DNA from: Euglena gracilis
Lineage: Eukaryota > Euglenida > Euglenophyceae > Euglenales
DNA: 64,000 nucleotides
Assembly (NCBI GenBank): GCA_039621445.1
Contig: CP154956.1
Span: 77,434,474-77,498,473 of the forward strand
Direction: 5' to 3'
In this document: positions 16,199-29,611 of the stretch, in pieces
Layout: every line of letters starts with the position of its first letter
Position numbering within the stretch: position 1 is the stretch's first letter
The notes under the pieces: generated by a model
Seen by the model: only the letters and a program-made list of their open reading frames with translations
Told to the model about the DNA's origin: nothing
The model's database searches: none
Made by a program: the position numbers and the translations under genes

Positions 16199-17165
16199 AC
16201 CGCCTTTTACGACTTTTTTTCATTGTGAGAACGAAACAAACACAGGGGTCTTTTGCCTCAAAAATGTCTGTAAACGTCAAAATTTACCAAGGTGTGGGCA
16301 TTTTCTACCATTTTGGGGCCATTTTAAACCACTTTCCATTCATTGGTTGCTTTTGGGCTTTTTTTTGGACTGAGGTGTCGAGGAAGAGGGTTCAAAAAGA
16401 CCCGAAATTAGCTGGAAGGGGTTCGATACAAGTGCAGGACCCCACACCTCCGGTCCAAGAGGGGTGGGGTGGGAAGACACCCCTAAACAGTGCAAAGCGC
16501 AAAGCACCAGGCCCAAAATAGACTTTCTGGGCAAAAATACAAAAAAAATTCGGCGAAAAAAAAAATTTGACCTTTCTGGGGGGTCCTGGGTGCCCCCCAG
16601 GGGGAATGAATTGCTAAGAACCCATTATTGATGCCACTGGGTTGTTGGATGTAGACTGAATCCTCTGTTGTGAAATGACCTCTCGTGTTCTGATTTTCAC
16701 GTCTTTTGTTTCTTGGTTGCCTGGATGCCTGGAATTTCCTTCCCTCAAGGGAAGGGGTCAGTGTCTGATAGAAGGAGGGTGTACAGGGTTAAGGTGAGGG
16801 TGCCCCCCCCCAAAATAAACAATCGGTGACATTTGCTATTTCCAAATCAACCCCAATTCCAAGCATCCCTAGAGTCATGAAGATATATCTGGCACTTGGG
16901 GTTACCAATATTCGGGGGTTGCTTATGTTTGGAATATCGCTTCTGTCTGCCATTCAAATAGCATAGCACAGCAAAGCATTTCAATGTATTTGGAGGCCGG
17001 GCAAAAAGGGTTCCCTATATAGCACTGCTTGAACAGAAAACACTGTCATGAGGAATGCAGAAAACTATTACGACCAAACTGAGCTGGGCAGTACAACCAA
17101 AATGGGACTTGGGTAGGCCCCATTTGCTTGAACGCATCCGAGTAGGACATTTGGCTAATACACAA

Positions 17166-17259
17166 TGAGAGGGCGGGTGGACACCGCCACAAAACTTCCA
17201 CCGCACACGCTGCAGGCCAATGGCAGTAAGACGAACGGCGAGGGCGGGACCTGCACAGG
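17166..17259 (-). CDS. Possible terminal exon, unknown gene
   Basis: After a CCTGTGCAG acceptor the frame reads PPSPFVLLPLACSVCGGSFV and stops at TAG. It is short and isolated, downstream of the coiled-coil gene's stop. Confidence 0.25.
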
Positions 17260-17419
17260 CTTCTTTTCACCCACCCCGGGGGGCCCCCGGGGTCGCTTTT
17301 GGACTCGGGTGACTGCCAACCAAGCCAACTTGAAAACGGCCATTTTCGGGTGGGTGTGCTATAACACTTCCCACCCGAATAAACTGACCCCCCCACAAGG
17401 GGGGTTGAAAGAACCCAAC

Positions 17420-17770
17420 CCCCCTGCAAGGGTTTCCTAAGGACCCCCAGGGGGTCCCTCGGGCCGGCTGGGAAAAGGTGCTGGCTGGACCCCCCTTAGG
17501 GTGTGAGCTCCAAGGGGGGGGGGGGTCCGGCCAGCTGGGAGCCGGACCCTGCGGGTACCCCCCCAAAAATGCCAAAAAGTCCGAATCCAGCTGGGTTGGC
17601 ATTTTTCAGCCAAACTTTCAAGGTGAAAACCTCAAAACCACCCAAAAGCTGCCATTTTTGGCCATTTTTTGACTCCCCCTTTTCCAAAAATATTCAGTGC
17701 TTCGTGCCCGTGCCGAAGTTTTTTTTTCGGTCCAGCCCGGCTTAGCCGAGCTGGCCCAAGCTTTATTTCC
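17420..17770. repeat. Dispersed repeat family with GGTGCTGGCTGGA core
   Basis: Related copies at about 11500-11680, 34250-34530, 38070-38370, 49460-49800 and 53400-53720 share runs of CCCCCAGG, the phrase AAGGTGCTGGCTGGACC, then TTTCAGCCAAA, GCCATTTTTGG and a GGCGCC/GAAG-type short stem. It accounts for much of the non-genic sequence in introns and intergenic regions. Confidence 0.6.
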
Positions 17771-18005
17771 GCGTACCCCAGGGGGGGGTCTGCAGCCCGG
17801 CTGGGAGGTGCTGGCGGAAAAAAGGCTTCAGGGCAGGGTCCCCTCCGGCTTAAGAAAACCCCAGCCCTCCTGCTTGCCCATAGCACACACTATCCCGGAG
17901 GGTGCGACTGTCTTAAAAAGAAGCCTGGACCGGCAGCAGGCATGGAGCCCCCTGGCTGCTCCGGGTGGGAGGGAGAAGGAGGAGGGCAACCGGTGTGGCA
18001 GCGGG

Positions 18006-21000
18006 TCAGGGGTCGGAGAAGGGCTCGAAGAACGTCACGCCGTGGCCGGGGCGGGCGGCGTGGATGGCCCGGCGCAGGATGGCAGCCTCTTCCTTGTGCA
18101 GCTTCCTCCGCTGCTTGATGTATGCCGCGAACTGCCGCTGTTTCCAAGCACCTGTGGCCCGCCAGAATCCCAGACCCAATCACGCCCAGTCACGCCCCGG
18201 TCATGCCCAGGTGACGCCCAGGTCACGCCCAGGTCACGCCCCATCATTTCACAGGTGCTTGGTTGCGCCGCCTTGCCCTGCCCACCGCTCTGTGCCTTCA
18301 GCTGCTGGAGGGCCTGGGCGGGGACACTGCTAACTTGGTTGCAGCCTAACCCCCCCCCCCCCCAAATAAAACCTGGGTCTTAGTCTTTTGGCCTGTCGCT
18401 GAAGCCTCCAGGTGCATCTTAAGAATCTTCTTGCTGACCTAAGGCAAAAAAAATTCGTTTTGGGGTTGATGAAAACACCAAAAAATGTCCCGGGGGGTTT
18501 CAAAGGGATTATTTTCATTCCCGCATGCTTCGTGCCGGAATCCATACACAAGCCTCCACCCAGTAACTCCCCAGGGGGTCTGGCTCATAGATCCACTTAG
18601 TGACTCCCGGGGCACAATTCCCCAGGCCCAAATCCACCCCCCTATGACCCCTTTGGGTTGAAATACCAAGGGGGGGCATTATCCAGAGGGAGGGGACATT
18701 TATTCAGAGGGGTCACACGGGAAAGAAGACGATGCCTGCCTGGACGCAGGTTGCACACCTTTTCCATCTCATGGCACTTTTTGAAGAGCTTTGTGTATTG
18801 CGAAGTCCCAGCCAGGGCTGGTGCAAATGAGGACCCAGAGGCTTAGGGGGCGTACCACTTAAGATTATTACGTCAGTGCACGTTGTATTATTTTTATTTT
18901 TATTTTTTAGCCGGCAGTTCCGGAACTTTGAGCAAATGAGAGCACGCCAGGACGGGAACCGAGCAAATTATCTTTTTTCCGGCTACAACGCCCGCAACTT
19001 AGGTCGAATGGCCTATTTTTTTCCGTATTTGGTTGCTGACTCCACGACACAAAAATCCCGGTACTGACAAATAAATCACAAAAATGCACCAAAAGACCGG
19101 ATGCTGATTGATTGATCCCCCTGTCTTTGCTCCGCACAGCTCTTTTCTCTGCTTGTCCCCGAACTGCCCTCCCAGGTTTTTGAGACTTGTGTTTTTTGGG
19201 TGTCTGCAGGCGCACAGGAGAAAATGACGGGGTTCAGGTGAGGTTTGGTTGCATCGCTTGGAAGGAGGTTGTGTCTAATGTGTTTGTCGAGGCCCGTGCA
19301 GGGTGAATAAAACTGGTCTGAGGGGGAGGGCATGGCCAGGTGTGTCAACCGAGTTTGGAATGGATTTGCCCGTCCGAATTTTGTTGTAATGCAATGGGAG
19401 AGAGGAACACATGACTGTCTGGGGAATGATGCAATGCATCCATCGTTACAACAAAAAAAAGCTCACTTGCGCAATTGCGCACACCAATTGCTGGTGACGC
19501 CACCTCTTGTGGCTGCACCGGACCTGTTCCTTAACTCGGGGATAAGGATTTCAGCAAGCTGCGACTGGGAAGAAGGACTCTGCAAAAGAAGAGAAGTGAC
19601 AAAACCCGGACACTTTGCATTTGGCCGGCATGCCAACATCACAGGTGGTGACGATGCAAAAGAGATGCCCTTTGAACAGAAATTCACTTTGCGACCCACA
19701 GGGAAGGGGGTGAGCATACTTCTCTGAACCAATTCACAACCCTGCCACTAATTTCCAATACTCAAAATCAACAAATAAAACCCCAAACAAATCCCCAACC
19801 CAACCTCCGACCAAGTTGGTGAAGCCCCCCTCCCCAGGGAGGGCTTGGGGTCCAAAGACCCCAAGCCCAAGCCCTGGGGGGTGAGAGTTGGGCAGAGTGC
19901 AGGCTTCGTTTTAATAACCCCAGGGGGGTGCATTACCATAGGGTGGGCACCCCCCGGGTAGATCGGTTTGGTGCCCCAGGGATAAATTTCCCTTGAAAAT
20001 GGCCATTTCCGGACCCCAGCACACTCGGCGCTGGGGTGTGTGTTATTGCACTACTCATCCCAAAACCTGATCCTCCTCAGGAGATCAATTGAACCCCCCC
20101 TGCCTGCCCATAGCACCCCCCGGAGGGGGTGGGGGGTGTGACTTTTGTTAAAAAGAAACCAAAGCCAGCGACCCAAACCCACCCACTCTCCCACTCTCCC
20201 ACCCACTCCATGCAATAGGTCCACATTGACCCATTAATGCATCGGCATTGAGAACAGATGGGGGGCACACATTGATGGGAGAGTCAAGCGCTGCAGCAGG
20301 TGAGTCAAGAGTTGAGGAAGGGCTCAGCTCACAACCTATTGGGGGAAAGGTGCAAAAGGTTTGTGAGATGTTCTGTGGATGCTTGGTTGTACAACTTCAA
20401 AGAAAATTGAATGTGGCTCCCTTTTCCGAAACTGCCCAACATCAAGACACCCACCATTGCAGATCTCTTGTGGAGACAAAAGTGGCATTTTGTGGTTAAC
20501 ATTGGGGGACCTAGACGTTTGCACACATGCCCAACCCCCACAACTTCTTCAACATTCCAATCCCATCTCAGCAAGGTCTGGGACTTAAGTTCATGCAACA
20601 TTTTTGATGATCATGTGCCAAATTGTACACGTGGACTTCCACAGACACTTTTGCAACAATGCTTTAATGTTAAGGTGGAAAGGCTTCTTGCGTTACAGTG
20701 TAAGGCAGACAGGCAAAAATTGGTCAATTTGGTAATGTGTCATAATTTTTCGGATTCCCAAACGTGAATCCTCAGCCCAAAACGTGCCGCATGGCGAAGG
20801 GAAGCACTTTGTCCCTTGTCCATGCTTTGATTCGTCAAACCGGGGAGGGAAAACTTGACAAATCAAATGTGAAGAAACATTTCTGGGCACAAGAAATGGT
20901 CAAAAACACACGCCACCCAATTTTTTTACTCAAAGTTTTAAACAAGATTTTTCAGGTGTGGGCAGATGGAACCATGGAGTCAAAAAATACAAATCTACAA

Positions 21001-24000
21001 TAGCGATGGAATGTGCACACTCTGATGCACCTATTACAACCACGATATGGATCTCGGGGTTTGGTTTGGGTTTGAATCTATCGGAGTTCAACATTTTGGG
21101 AAATGGCGGTGTTCAAAGCACTAAAATGGAGCCTGATGCCCGGGTTCAGCATCGACAAACAATGCACGCCCCAAAAATGGAGGGTTGTCACGGGCAAAAA
21201 ACAACAACGAAAAGGGCAGCGCTCAGCGACATGCATACGGGACAGTGTTGTGCATGGTTATTGTGCAAATGCACAATTGTGATGCACAAAAAAATTCAAT
21301 GCGAGTTGCTAAATGCACTGTTCCAGTGACAATTGTGGACAATTGTTGACAACACAATACCATGAGAGGAACTATCGTCGAGGGGTTCCAGGCTGCGGGA
21401 CGGTGTGTCTGGCGGAGAGAGTGAGGGAGGGGCGTCACAGTCCAGGCTGCCATCGGCGTCGGAAAGCTGGCTGAGCAGCACTGGGGTCACCTGTGGAGGT
21501 GGAGCGACTGTTCTATGGGGCACTGTACCACAGCACGACAGATTTTAAACATTCATTCATTCATTCATTCATTCATTCATTTTCTTGACATGCTTTCTTT
21601 CTTCTTTTTCACATACAGCCTTCACACAACCAGACTTCTTTCATTTCTTCGCATACAAAGGCATTCACCAGCACAGACATTGTGAAAAGACCCCTTCGCC
21701 TCCTGGCCCAGGAAAGACCTCCGTAATGCATGCTGGCGGATGGAGGTGAAGATCGCGGGTGCACGGACAGGAGCCACCCCAGACATGGCTGGGAGATGGT
21801 CCCATTCCAGTGGCAGACTGTATTGCAGACACAACTCCTCAGCAGCGAGAACCAATGCCCAAATGAACTCCACTTTTGACAAAACGGACAACCATTTTCA
21901 GGATCTTGTGTTATCATTGCTGACTCACTCCAAAATGTACTTTAAACGGATTCTGGCGGCAGGAGGGATGCAACAAAGCACGTCAAAATATGCAAAAAAA
22001 ATTGCAAAATGCAGATATTTTTTTTTAATTTGCAATGAATGCAAAATATGCCACTTGTAAATGCCCCAGTCCGACACAGTGCTGGCATGTGGACGTTGGG
22101 GTGGGCCCTGTGCATGGCTGTTCTTCTGCATCGGCACCAGTGTCGTCAACTTCCACTTTGTCTTCCTCTTCCTCCACTTCCTTTACAACTGCGGTGCCAT
22201 CTGTTCTTGCATTCTCGTTGTCAAGGTTCTCTGCCAATGCACCAGCACGTGTTTGCTCGAATTACACGTCCAACTCAGGAGTTGAGAATGTGAATTGCAA
22301 AACAGAACCTTGTTCGTTTTGCCACTTTCTTTTGGTGGTCTTTCGTAGTTAGAAAGGATGATCATCGACCACTTTCGGGTTTTGAAACAAAATTCCCCCA
22401 AGCACAACAACACAATCTTCTGAAAACTTTTTCATTTTTTGTGATAAATTGCACATTTGGAAATTAGCAGGTTCCAATCAAGCACCAGAGTCACGTTTCT
22501 GGAAAGTGCTGGACACATGTATCAAAAGTGTATTTGCATCCTTCCTGGCCTTTTCCAGAGTTTATTGCTGCCTCTTTCTTTCAATCCGCCCTCCCCATAC
22601 AGTTTTGCTCCACAAGCCCTTTCCTTGATTTGGGTGCGTGCCGCCAAGAGTGTGGGGTTGACGGTTGCTGGAAGGGGAACCTTGCGCGCCCGGGTCATGC
22701 GGCGCCGCCCGCAGCGGCTCTGTGGCGGTGGAGGGTGCACCGCAGCCGGCGAGAGCACGGACCGGTCCAAGAACCTGCCCCCACCGAAGGGACGGCCCAC
22801 AGAGCCCTGATCACGCCCTCCGCTTCCGGGCCCTCCCCTGCGGTGGGGGCGGCTTCTTGCGTCGCCGCCGCATGATCGGCCTCCAGCGGGGCCAGCGCCT
22901 GCCTCGCCTGGCACTCTGTCATCGCCAGAGGCAGTCGGGTCCGGGCCATGGGTAGGCAACGCCTCCAAACTCTCACCCCACTTGCAAACCCTCTGAAGCC
23001 GACCAACAACGGAGGCCCCGAATGGAAATAAAAATGGAAAAAGTGAGGGGAACAGAATTTTTGGGTCTGAACCCCCGTCAAACTGAATCTTTTTTTTGCA
23101 ATGTTTGACACGAGGGACCATCATTTCAAAAATTTCAGGCGCTTTGTGCCGAAAAAATTTTTGGTCCATCCTGTGCCGTTCCTCAGCAAGCTGTTGACAA
23201 AGGTTGCAGGTGCATGCGGAGATATATGTGGATTGCACAGAGGGGGCACCAAATGCACCCCGAGTGCGTGCAGCCTCCCACCAGGTACATCTTACACGTA
23301 CCCCCAAATATAAAGCCCACCCCCGGCTTCATATTTTGGTGGGATTTCAAAGCTCTGAGGGCCCTTGACTCTGACGCCCTTTTTGGGTGTCCCCAATGAC
23401 CTTTGTTGGCCTCACCTGTTGTTGCCTCAACAGAAGTCAAATACCAATTGTGTACCAAAATTTCAGTTGTGCACTTCTATGTTTTTTTGCACCATTTTTG
23501 CCCACAATGGAGGATTTTCTGAAAAACTGTAATGGAGCCTCTTACTACTGTTTTGCCCACAATGGAGGATTTTCTGAAAAACTGTAATGGAGCCTCTTAC
23601 TACTGCTCCCACCAGAGGGCCAATAATTAAATGAGGGGGTGATCGGACCCCCCCCCACGTGCTTACGACGATGGACTGGACAACCAATTCACCTGTGTTT
23701 GGTTCCAACCGGAACCAGCTTCCAACCGGAGATGTTCCGGAGAAAGGTGTAGTAGTACGGAAAGCCAACTTTTGGTCCAAGGTCAGGGTTTAGGTTAATC
23801 TGAAAGGCATAGGGTTAGGGTTCGGGTTAGAAATCGAGTTGGGGTTCAGGTTTAGGTCCATTAGGCCTCATTTAGGCCAACCCTGAGCCTCATCCCCTTG
23901 GGAACGCCGGTGGTAACCCCTAAAAAAACGGACAACACTCAAAAAAAAATGTCAACAAAACCCCCACAGCTTACTACTGCCCCCAGGCAAAACTTTCATG

Positions 24001-25850
24001 GTTTTTGCCCGGAATGGTAAAGTAACTTTGCACAGGGGGGGAGGAGCGCTGTTTATATTTGGGCGGCAAAAATCAAACCCCCGGGGGTTTAAATTATGGT
24101 TTAAAATTGGGGGGGGGGGCTTCACATTTGTAGGGGGTGGTTTGAGAAATCAGGTATTTTCTGAAGCCGGAGAAAAACCCACCCCCGACGTCGAAATCCG
24201 ATTGGGTGGAAATTCTCCTGCAGTGCACACATTGGAAGGAAATGTTGTGGTATTGCGGGTGTGTGTGTAAGTGGGTGTCGATGGCATTAGCCGGTGAGTC
24301 GTGTACAGGTGTGCCTGGATTAGACACAACTGGTGGGAAACGGGGTTGTGGTGTATCTGGGCGACTACTCGACACTGTACGTACTACAGGCCTTTGGGCT
24401 TTCGTCTTGTAACCCAGTGGAACGGCGGGGGTACCGTTACTCGCTTGCCCTTCCTCGTGTGGAATGGGTGTGTCATTGGGTAGGGGGGAGGTAGGGGAGG
24501 AAAACGGTGTTTGGGATGGTTGATAACGGTGTTGCCATTGTGGATAACGGTGTTGGAAACGTGCTGGTCGTCATGGTTGACGCTAACGGTAATGGTGGTT
24601 TTGGTGGCAATGAAGAGTTGGGTGCTGTGCGCAATCCATTGGAGTGGAAATCCACTACCAACCGGTGCCGGTGTAAAAATGGGTATCCCAAAATTACGTC
24701 CAAGCCATGCATTCCCGATTCGTAATCCCAAATATTGGTGAAATGATGAAATTGTGGGGGTTGTGTGTGATGCTTGGGAATGATGGGCAAGGGTATCTCG
24801 AGCACACATCCCAAATCACCACCGCACATGGGGGTGTTATCCTCGGTTGCAATTTTGATCGGTTTCTTGGTGCTTACCAAGAGCGGGGTCAGTATCAACC
24901 CCAACTGAAAAAAGCAGTGCAATGCGACAACTAGTGTCAGGTGGAAAACCTTTGAATGCGGATTTCCGCTTGGATGAGTAATTCAATTGGTGGTATGCAA
25001 AATGAAGGGGGCGTCCAGACAGCTAACACCATTTCGCAAACCAGCAGTTCCCAGCCGGGCTGCGGACTCCCAGGAGACCGCCGAAATGCTGTTGGGGCTA
25101 GCCCCCCCCCCCCGCCAAAGCCTCTGGTTTCCCTCCGCGCCCCGCGCTCCTCCTCCTCCTCCCCCCGCCGCCGCACCGCCTCCTCCTCCGCCAGCGCCCG
25201 CTGCTCCGCCTCCTCCCGCGCGCGGCGCCGGGCCGCCTCTTTCTCCCGACGTGCCTCCAGCTGGCCGCTCAGCTGCTGCCCCTCCCAGGCCCCAGCGAGG
25301 TGCAGTCCAATACTCCCCCCCCCCCCAGGGCTGTGTTGGAAGGCCTGGGGGTGGGGCGGTCCCCCCCAACCACTCATGGGGTTTTGGGGATTCCAATGCC
25401 GACCTGTCCCCCCCCCTGTGTCCAACGAACACCCTGGTCCAATGGACAACCCCTGTTCAGACCGCAACTGTTGTCACCTAAATGTACGTCAGAACCACTG
25501 AAATTTGATTATCCTGAAATGTTCTCAGTTTTAAATAAATTTTCAACTCGGGGCATAGCTTCAAGCTCGTTTTGGCATGCTACATCGAGAAACTTTTCTC
25601 AAAATGGAAGTTTTTTTTTAAGTTTTTCTGGAAACTACTTCAAAGCAAAAGAACCTTTTGTGTGAACCTGAGGGCAGGCCCTGATGCCCAGGGTGAGGGT
25701 GGCGTGCCGGAGGCGGCGGGTTCTGCTGGGGCCTGGCCAGATCTCCTGCGCCTCCACGCCGGCCGACATCTGCTCGAAGACGCGGGCCATGTCCCGCACG
25801 GAGATGAACTGCACCAGCATCGCCATCTCCGTCTCCGACAGTCCGCAGCC
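18006..25850 (-). CDS. Coiled-coil and acidic protein, central and C-terminal exons
   Basis: In-phase exons are 25850-25668 (GLSETEMAMLVQFISVRDMA), 25275-25177 (coiled coil, REKEAARRRAREEAEQRALA), 23190-23119 (LAEERHRMDQKFF), 22907-22815 (Ala/Glu-rich), about 22255-22077 (acidic, KEVEEEEDKVEVDD), 19579-19519 (SQLAEILIPELRNR) and 18151-18006 (QFAAYIKQRRKLHKEEAAIL, ending FEPFSDP and TGA). Two further probable exons are near 21880-21710 (FIWALVLAAEELCLQYS) and 21489-21366 (Ser/Pro/Asp-rich, SQLSDADGSLDCD); I did not fix their phases. I do not know the function. Long charged helices followed by an acidic and a Ser/Pro-rich region suggest an adaptor or scaffold. A retropepsin remnant sits in one intron. 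The exons could belong to two adjacent genes. Confidence 0.6.
20248..21003 (+). other. Open plus-strand stretch, possible uncharacterised ORF
   Basis: Frames covering 20411-20767 (LPQTLLQQCFNVKVERLLAL) and 20764-21003 (LDKSNVKKHFWAQEMVKN) look more protein-like than the surrounding intron and are not low complexity. They are in different frames, lack a clear splice link and lack GC bias. It may be a decayed mobile-element gene. No family is recognised. Confidence 0.25.
21552..21585. repeat. (ATTC)n microsatellite
   Basis: About eight ATTC units between exons of the coiled-coil gene. Confidence 0.9.
23505..23609. repeat. Two tandem copies of a 52-bp unit
   Basis: TTGCCCACAATGGAGGATTT through CCTCTTACTACTG occurs twice head to tail with no visible difference. 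Confidence 0.85.
24470..24930 (-). pseudogene. Retropepsin remnant, Ty3/gypsy-like
   Basis: A minus-strand reading frame contains LDVILGYPFLHRHRLVVDFH, the typical C-terminal half of a retrotransposon aspartic protease, preceded by LGLILTP and TKKPIKIATEDNTP in the expected order. The catalytic D-T/S-G is not visible in this frame; the corresponding place reads LVVALHCFFQLGL. No reverse transcriptase or integrase was found near it, so this is a fragment. It lies in an intron of the coiled-coil gene. Confidence 0.6.
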
Positions 25851-26596
25851 CTGCGAAGCACAACGTAAAGACTTCTGTTGGTGATCGTTGGTGCATGACG
25901 TGTCTCAGATGCCGAGACAGCCACTCAGGTGAACCACCCCCAAATATGCACCCCCCCCCCCGATTCTGAATTTCAAGTCCTTCACGGGTATTCAATGATT
26001 TGGGGTCTACACCTCCACCGCAGTAATTGGCTTGGCCATGCTGGACCCCAACAGGGGAGGGGCACAAATGGAGGGCGTTGACTCCAACAACAACTCCGAC
26101 TCCAGCAACTTCAATAACAAACGGACTCAAAACAAACAAAACAGCACCCAAATAGGTATTAGGTCAGAAATTTTTTCAACCACCAATGACTTCCACTGTT
26201 CGTAATATAAACAATGATACTTGAGCCAACTTTAAACTCATTTTAATAAAATAAAACTTGAGATTTGGTCCATGTTTACAAAAAAAGACGTGAATCAATC
26301 CATATCTTAATTGTTACAAAAAAAAAGCGATGGAGTGCCCAAAAATACAAATACAAAAAATAATAAATAAAAATAAAAATAATAATAATATAAATATAAA
26401 TGGAAAACAATACCATTCAACTATGTAAATGTAAATATAACAGAAATTCAAATTAAGATGAATATAAAAAAAGATAAGCATAACTTTTTAAAACAATTTC
26501 CCTAAATGGGCCGTTTCTGTAGAGAGATAGGGGTTTCCGCAGAAATGAAACACAAATTCACACGTGCCCCATCTGCAGTCATGCCCATGCCCACAC

Positions 26597-26607
26597 GCAT
26601 ACACACG

Positions 26608-26668
<61 letters not shown>

Positions 26669-26730
26669 ACGCACACACACAACACACACACGCACACGCA
26701 CACGCACGCACACACACGCACGTGCACACA

Positions 26731-26778
<48 letters not shown>

Positions 26779-26828
26779 TGCACACACACACGAACGCACG
26801 CACGCGCGTGCACACTGACACACACACA
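26597..26828. repeat. (CA)n microsatellite
   Basis: Long CA tract with CG interruptions. Other CA/TG tracts are at 29529-29638, 43293-43330, 49308-49385 and 42194-42228. Confidence 0.95.
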
Positions 26829-27651
26829 AATCTCAAAAATTCCAGGTAGTTTTGAGAGGGGTGAAAAAAACGAAGGTCAAAAAATGTGGACAAAATTTTG
26901 GCACAATCAAATTTTACTGACATTTTTTTCTCTTTGAAATTTTTTGGACTTTCAATTTTTTCGTCTTGAAAACCTCACAAAATCAACATTGGAAAATGTG
27001 AAAAAAGGGGGTTTTGGGTTTTGGGGGGACCCCAATATGGGTCCCAAAGTGGATCAAAAAAAAAACACCCGGTGCCGAAGGTGCCGGAAAAATGTTTTCG
27101 GGTCCAAAAATTGGTGCTCCCGGAAATACGGGAAGAGGTGGTGGGGGGTGGTCGACCCCCCTCCCCCCACCACCACCCTGGCTGTTCGGCCGATTCCCGT
27201 TCTGCCCTGGTGGGTGCCGTGCTGTTGGGTACCTGCTCATAGCAGGTGGTGGTTAGTTTCGGGTGGGCCGACCTAAACATTGGAGGGGGGGGTTGGGTCC
27301 ATACCATTGCTGAACACCTGTCCTACCCCACCCCCAGGGGGGGGTGACTGACTGGTTTTTTTCTTCTTCCAGAGTGACTGACTGGTCTTTTTTTGGCCAA
27401 GAGCCCCCCCCAGGGGGTAGGTCCGAAAATGAAAAAGTGGCTGGCCTGGCGCCGAAGGCAGCGGAATTTTAAAAAAAAATTTTGGATTTTTTGAGACTTT
27501 CTGGCAAATTTTCATTGAAGAGTGGCCGATCGCCCCCCCGGGGGGGGGGGGGTGAAATGACTGACTGGTTTTCTTTCGGAAAAAATGACTGATTGGTTTT
27601 TTTGGAGCAATGGTTGGGTCTTTCTGGTGAAAGTTGCTGATTCCCCATCAA

Positions 27652-28930
27652 CAGGCACCTACAGTCAAGCCCCCAAAATTTCCCCATTCTAGGCCATTTT
27701 AGGCCATTTTAGGCCATTTTAGGCCATTTAAGGCAATTTTAGGCCATTTTAGGCCATTTTCAGGTATAGGTGGGGGTTCTGAAAATCATAAATTTTCGTC
27801 ATTTTTGTCCTGAAAACTGTATCATAACGTGAGCAAACCTTCTTTTATTCAGTAATAACAAATGTGCAACCAAAAAACCAGGCAAAATTCATGAACACTG
27901 GAACAAAACCATGGGAAGCTCAACAAATCTTAATTCCGACCCATAGAGGAATTCTGAACAGCAAGAATTTGCGGCAGTGAAGATTTTTGAAGGAAAAAAA
28001 AAGCGTTGGACAAGTATTAAAAGTTTTTATTTGCGCCACCAAAAAGCTCCCATTTTTTGTGTTTTGTGAAATCTATACCATTTTGCGGGATTTTGCAACA
28101 AGAAGTCATTTTTTCCTGAAAAATGATGTGGTTGCACGTTGAAATTCAATTTGACTTTGGCATGGTTTCAGTCAGAGAGGATGGCGAGATCAAAGGGCAA
28201 AGCTGAGAGCAATTCCTCTTCTTCATGCTTGTTTTCTCCTTTGGGGAAACTTAATACCAAAAGGAAAACCCTCCGAGCACGTTCATAAATAGGAGAGAAT
28301 AATGCAAACACTAACCACATACAAACACCAGTATTTATTAATTTCAACTTCTATATATGTTTTATTTCTAAAATTGTATAAAAACATGTGTTATTTATGT
28401 TATAAAAAAATGCATTAATTACATTGATAATAATAAAAGACCCACATTAAATTTCCACATTAAATATGTAATTTTCTATGATAATAAAATGCCTATTCAT
28501 AAAAAAAAACCATTAAATTTCCTTATAAAATTCATTATTAAATTTATAAACTTATAATAATACTAGTATTTTATAATTTCAATTGAGATTCTTCCATCAT
28601 CTTTCATCTTTTCTCTGTCTCTTTTCCCCTGCTTCCAAACTTCCACTGTTTCATTATTTGCGAAACAGACATCGTTGAACACCAAATAAAGCTGGGAGTA
28701 AGAAAAAATACAGCTGTCCAAACCTTCAAAATTCAGCTACCAAAAGAAGGTTGGGGACTGCGGATTTGGGAAATTACTACTATTAGTTGGGATTTCAAAA
28801 AAATGGGAAAAGACGCCAAAAGTCATTGCCTGAATGGCTTCAGTTGTTCACAGAAAAATGGTGTGCAACAGGATTTTTCCATTTTAGGCCATTTTAGGCC
28901 ATTTTAGGCCATTTTAGCTATAGGTGCCTG
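27652..28930. mobile_element. hAT-like non-autonomous element, 1.28 kb
   Basis: The ends read CAGGCACCTACAG (left) and CAGGCACCTATAG (right, reverse-complemented). An exact 8-bp direct repeat CCCATCAA flanks them (27644-27651 and 28931-28938), the target-duplication length of hAT transposons. Both ends carry tandem copies of CCATTTTAGG just inside (27690-27765 and 28880-28917). The interior is AT-rich and I see no coding sequence. Confidence 0.8.
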
Positions 28931-29274
28931 CCCATCAATCAGAAGAATGTATTTAGGGTCTGACCCATTCTGAACCAAAAACCGATTCCTAGGTTGTACC
29001 TGCTGCAGGCAAAAACCTCGTCGCAGAGAGAAACTCCACCTGACCGCCCAATTTTTGTTTGGCATTTTTTGGGGGGTTGTTGAAAATGTCTTCTGCAGTG
29101 GGCTTCCCCATCCGAATTGCGACATCGGCAGGGTTTCTCCACCTGACATTGTTTTCATTGCTAATAATATCAAATCCGAGTGATAAATGCAGTTAATCCT
29201 CAAAGCAGAGCGCAAATTCCGCAGTTTTCCACGGTATGGTACACCTGTTGAATCACGCACAGCCGTCTGCATAC

Positions 29275-29526
29275 CTTTCTGATTTTCTGCTCCTGTTATC
29301 TCCAGCTCCTGACAAAGATTTTTTAAAGGTCACAGGCTACCCACGCAACCCACACCACCCGTGCTACCCATGCTATGGGCATATTTCGGTGTGAGGAGCA
29401 TTTTCCAGCCCATTTTGAGTTTGGGGTGTTTGAAACTGAGGTGGGTAGTGGTAGCCCATCCCCAGGGTTCAAGAAAAGTGGGCGCAGGACAGGGGATGCC
29501 CGCCCCCCCACCGGACCAGAGCAGGG

Positions 29527-29611
<85 letters not shown>

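Noticed and set aside
23790-23870. Telomere
   Set aside because: The TTAGGG-like words are few and degenerate and lie inside gene-bearing DNA.
26488-26937. Cys/Val- and His/Thr-rich frames on both strands
   Set aside because: All frames of a (CA)n tract are open; there is no coding content outside the repeat.
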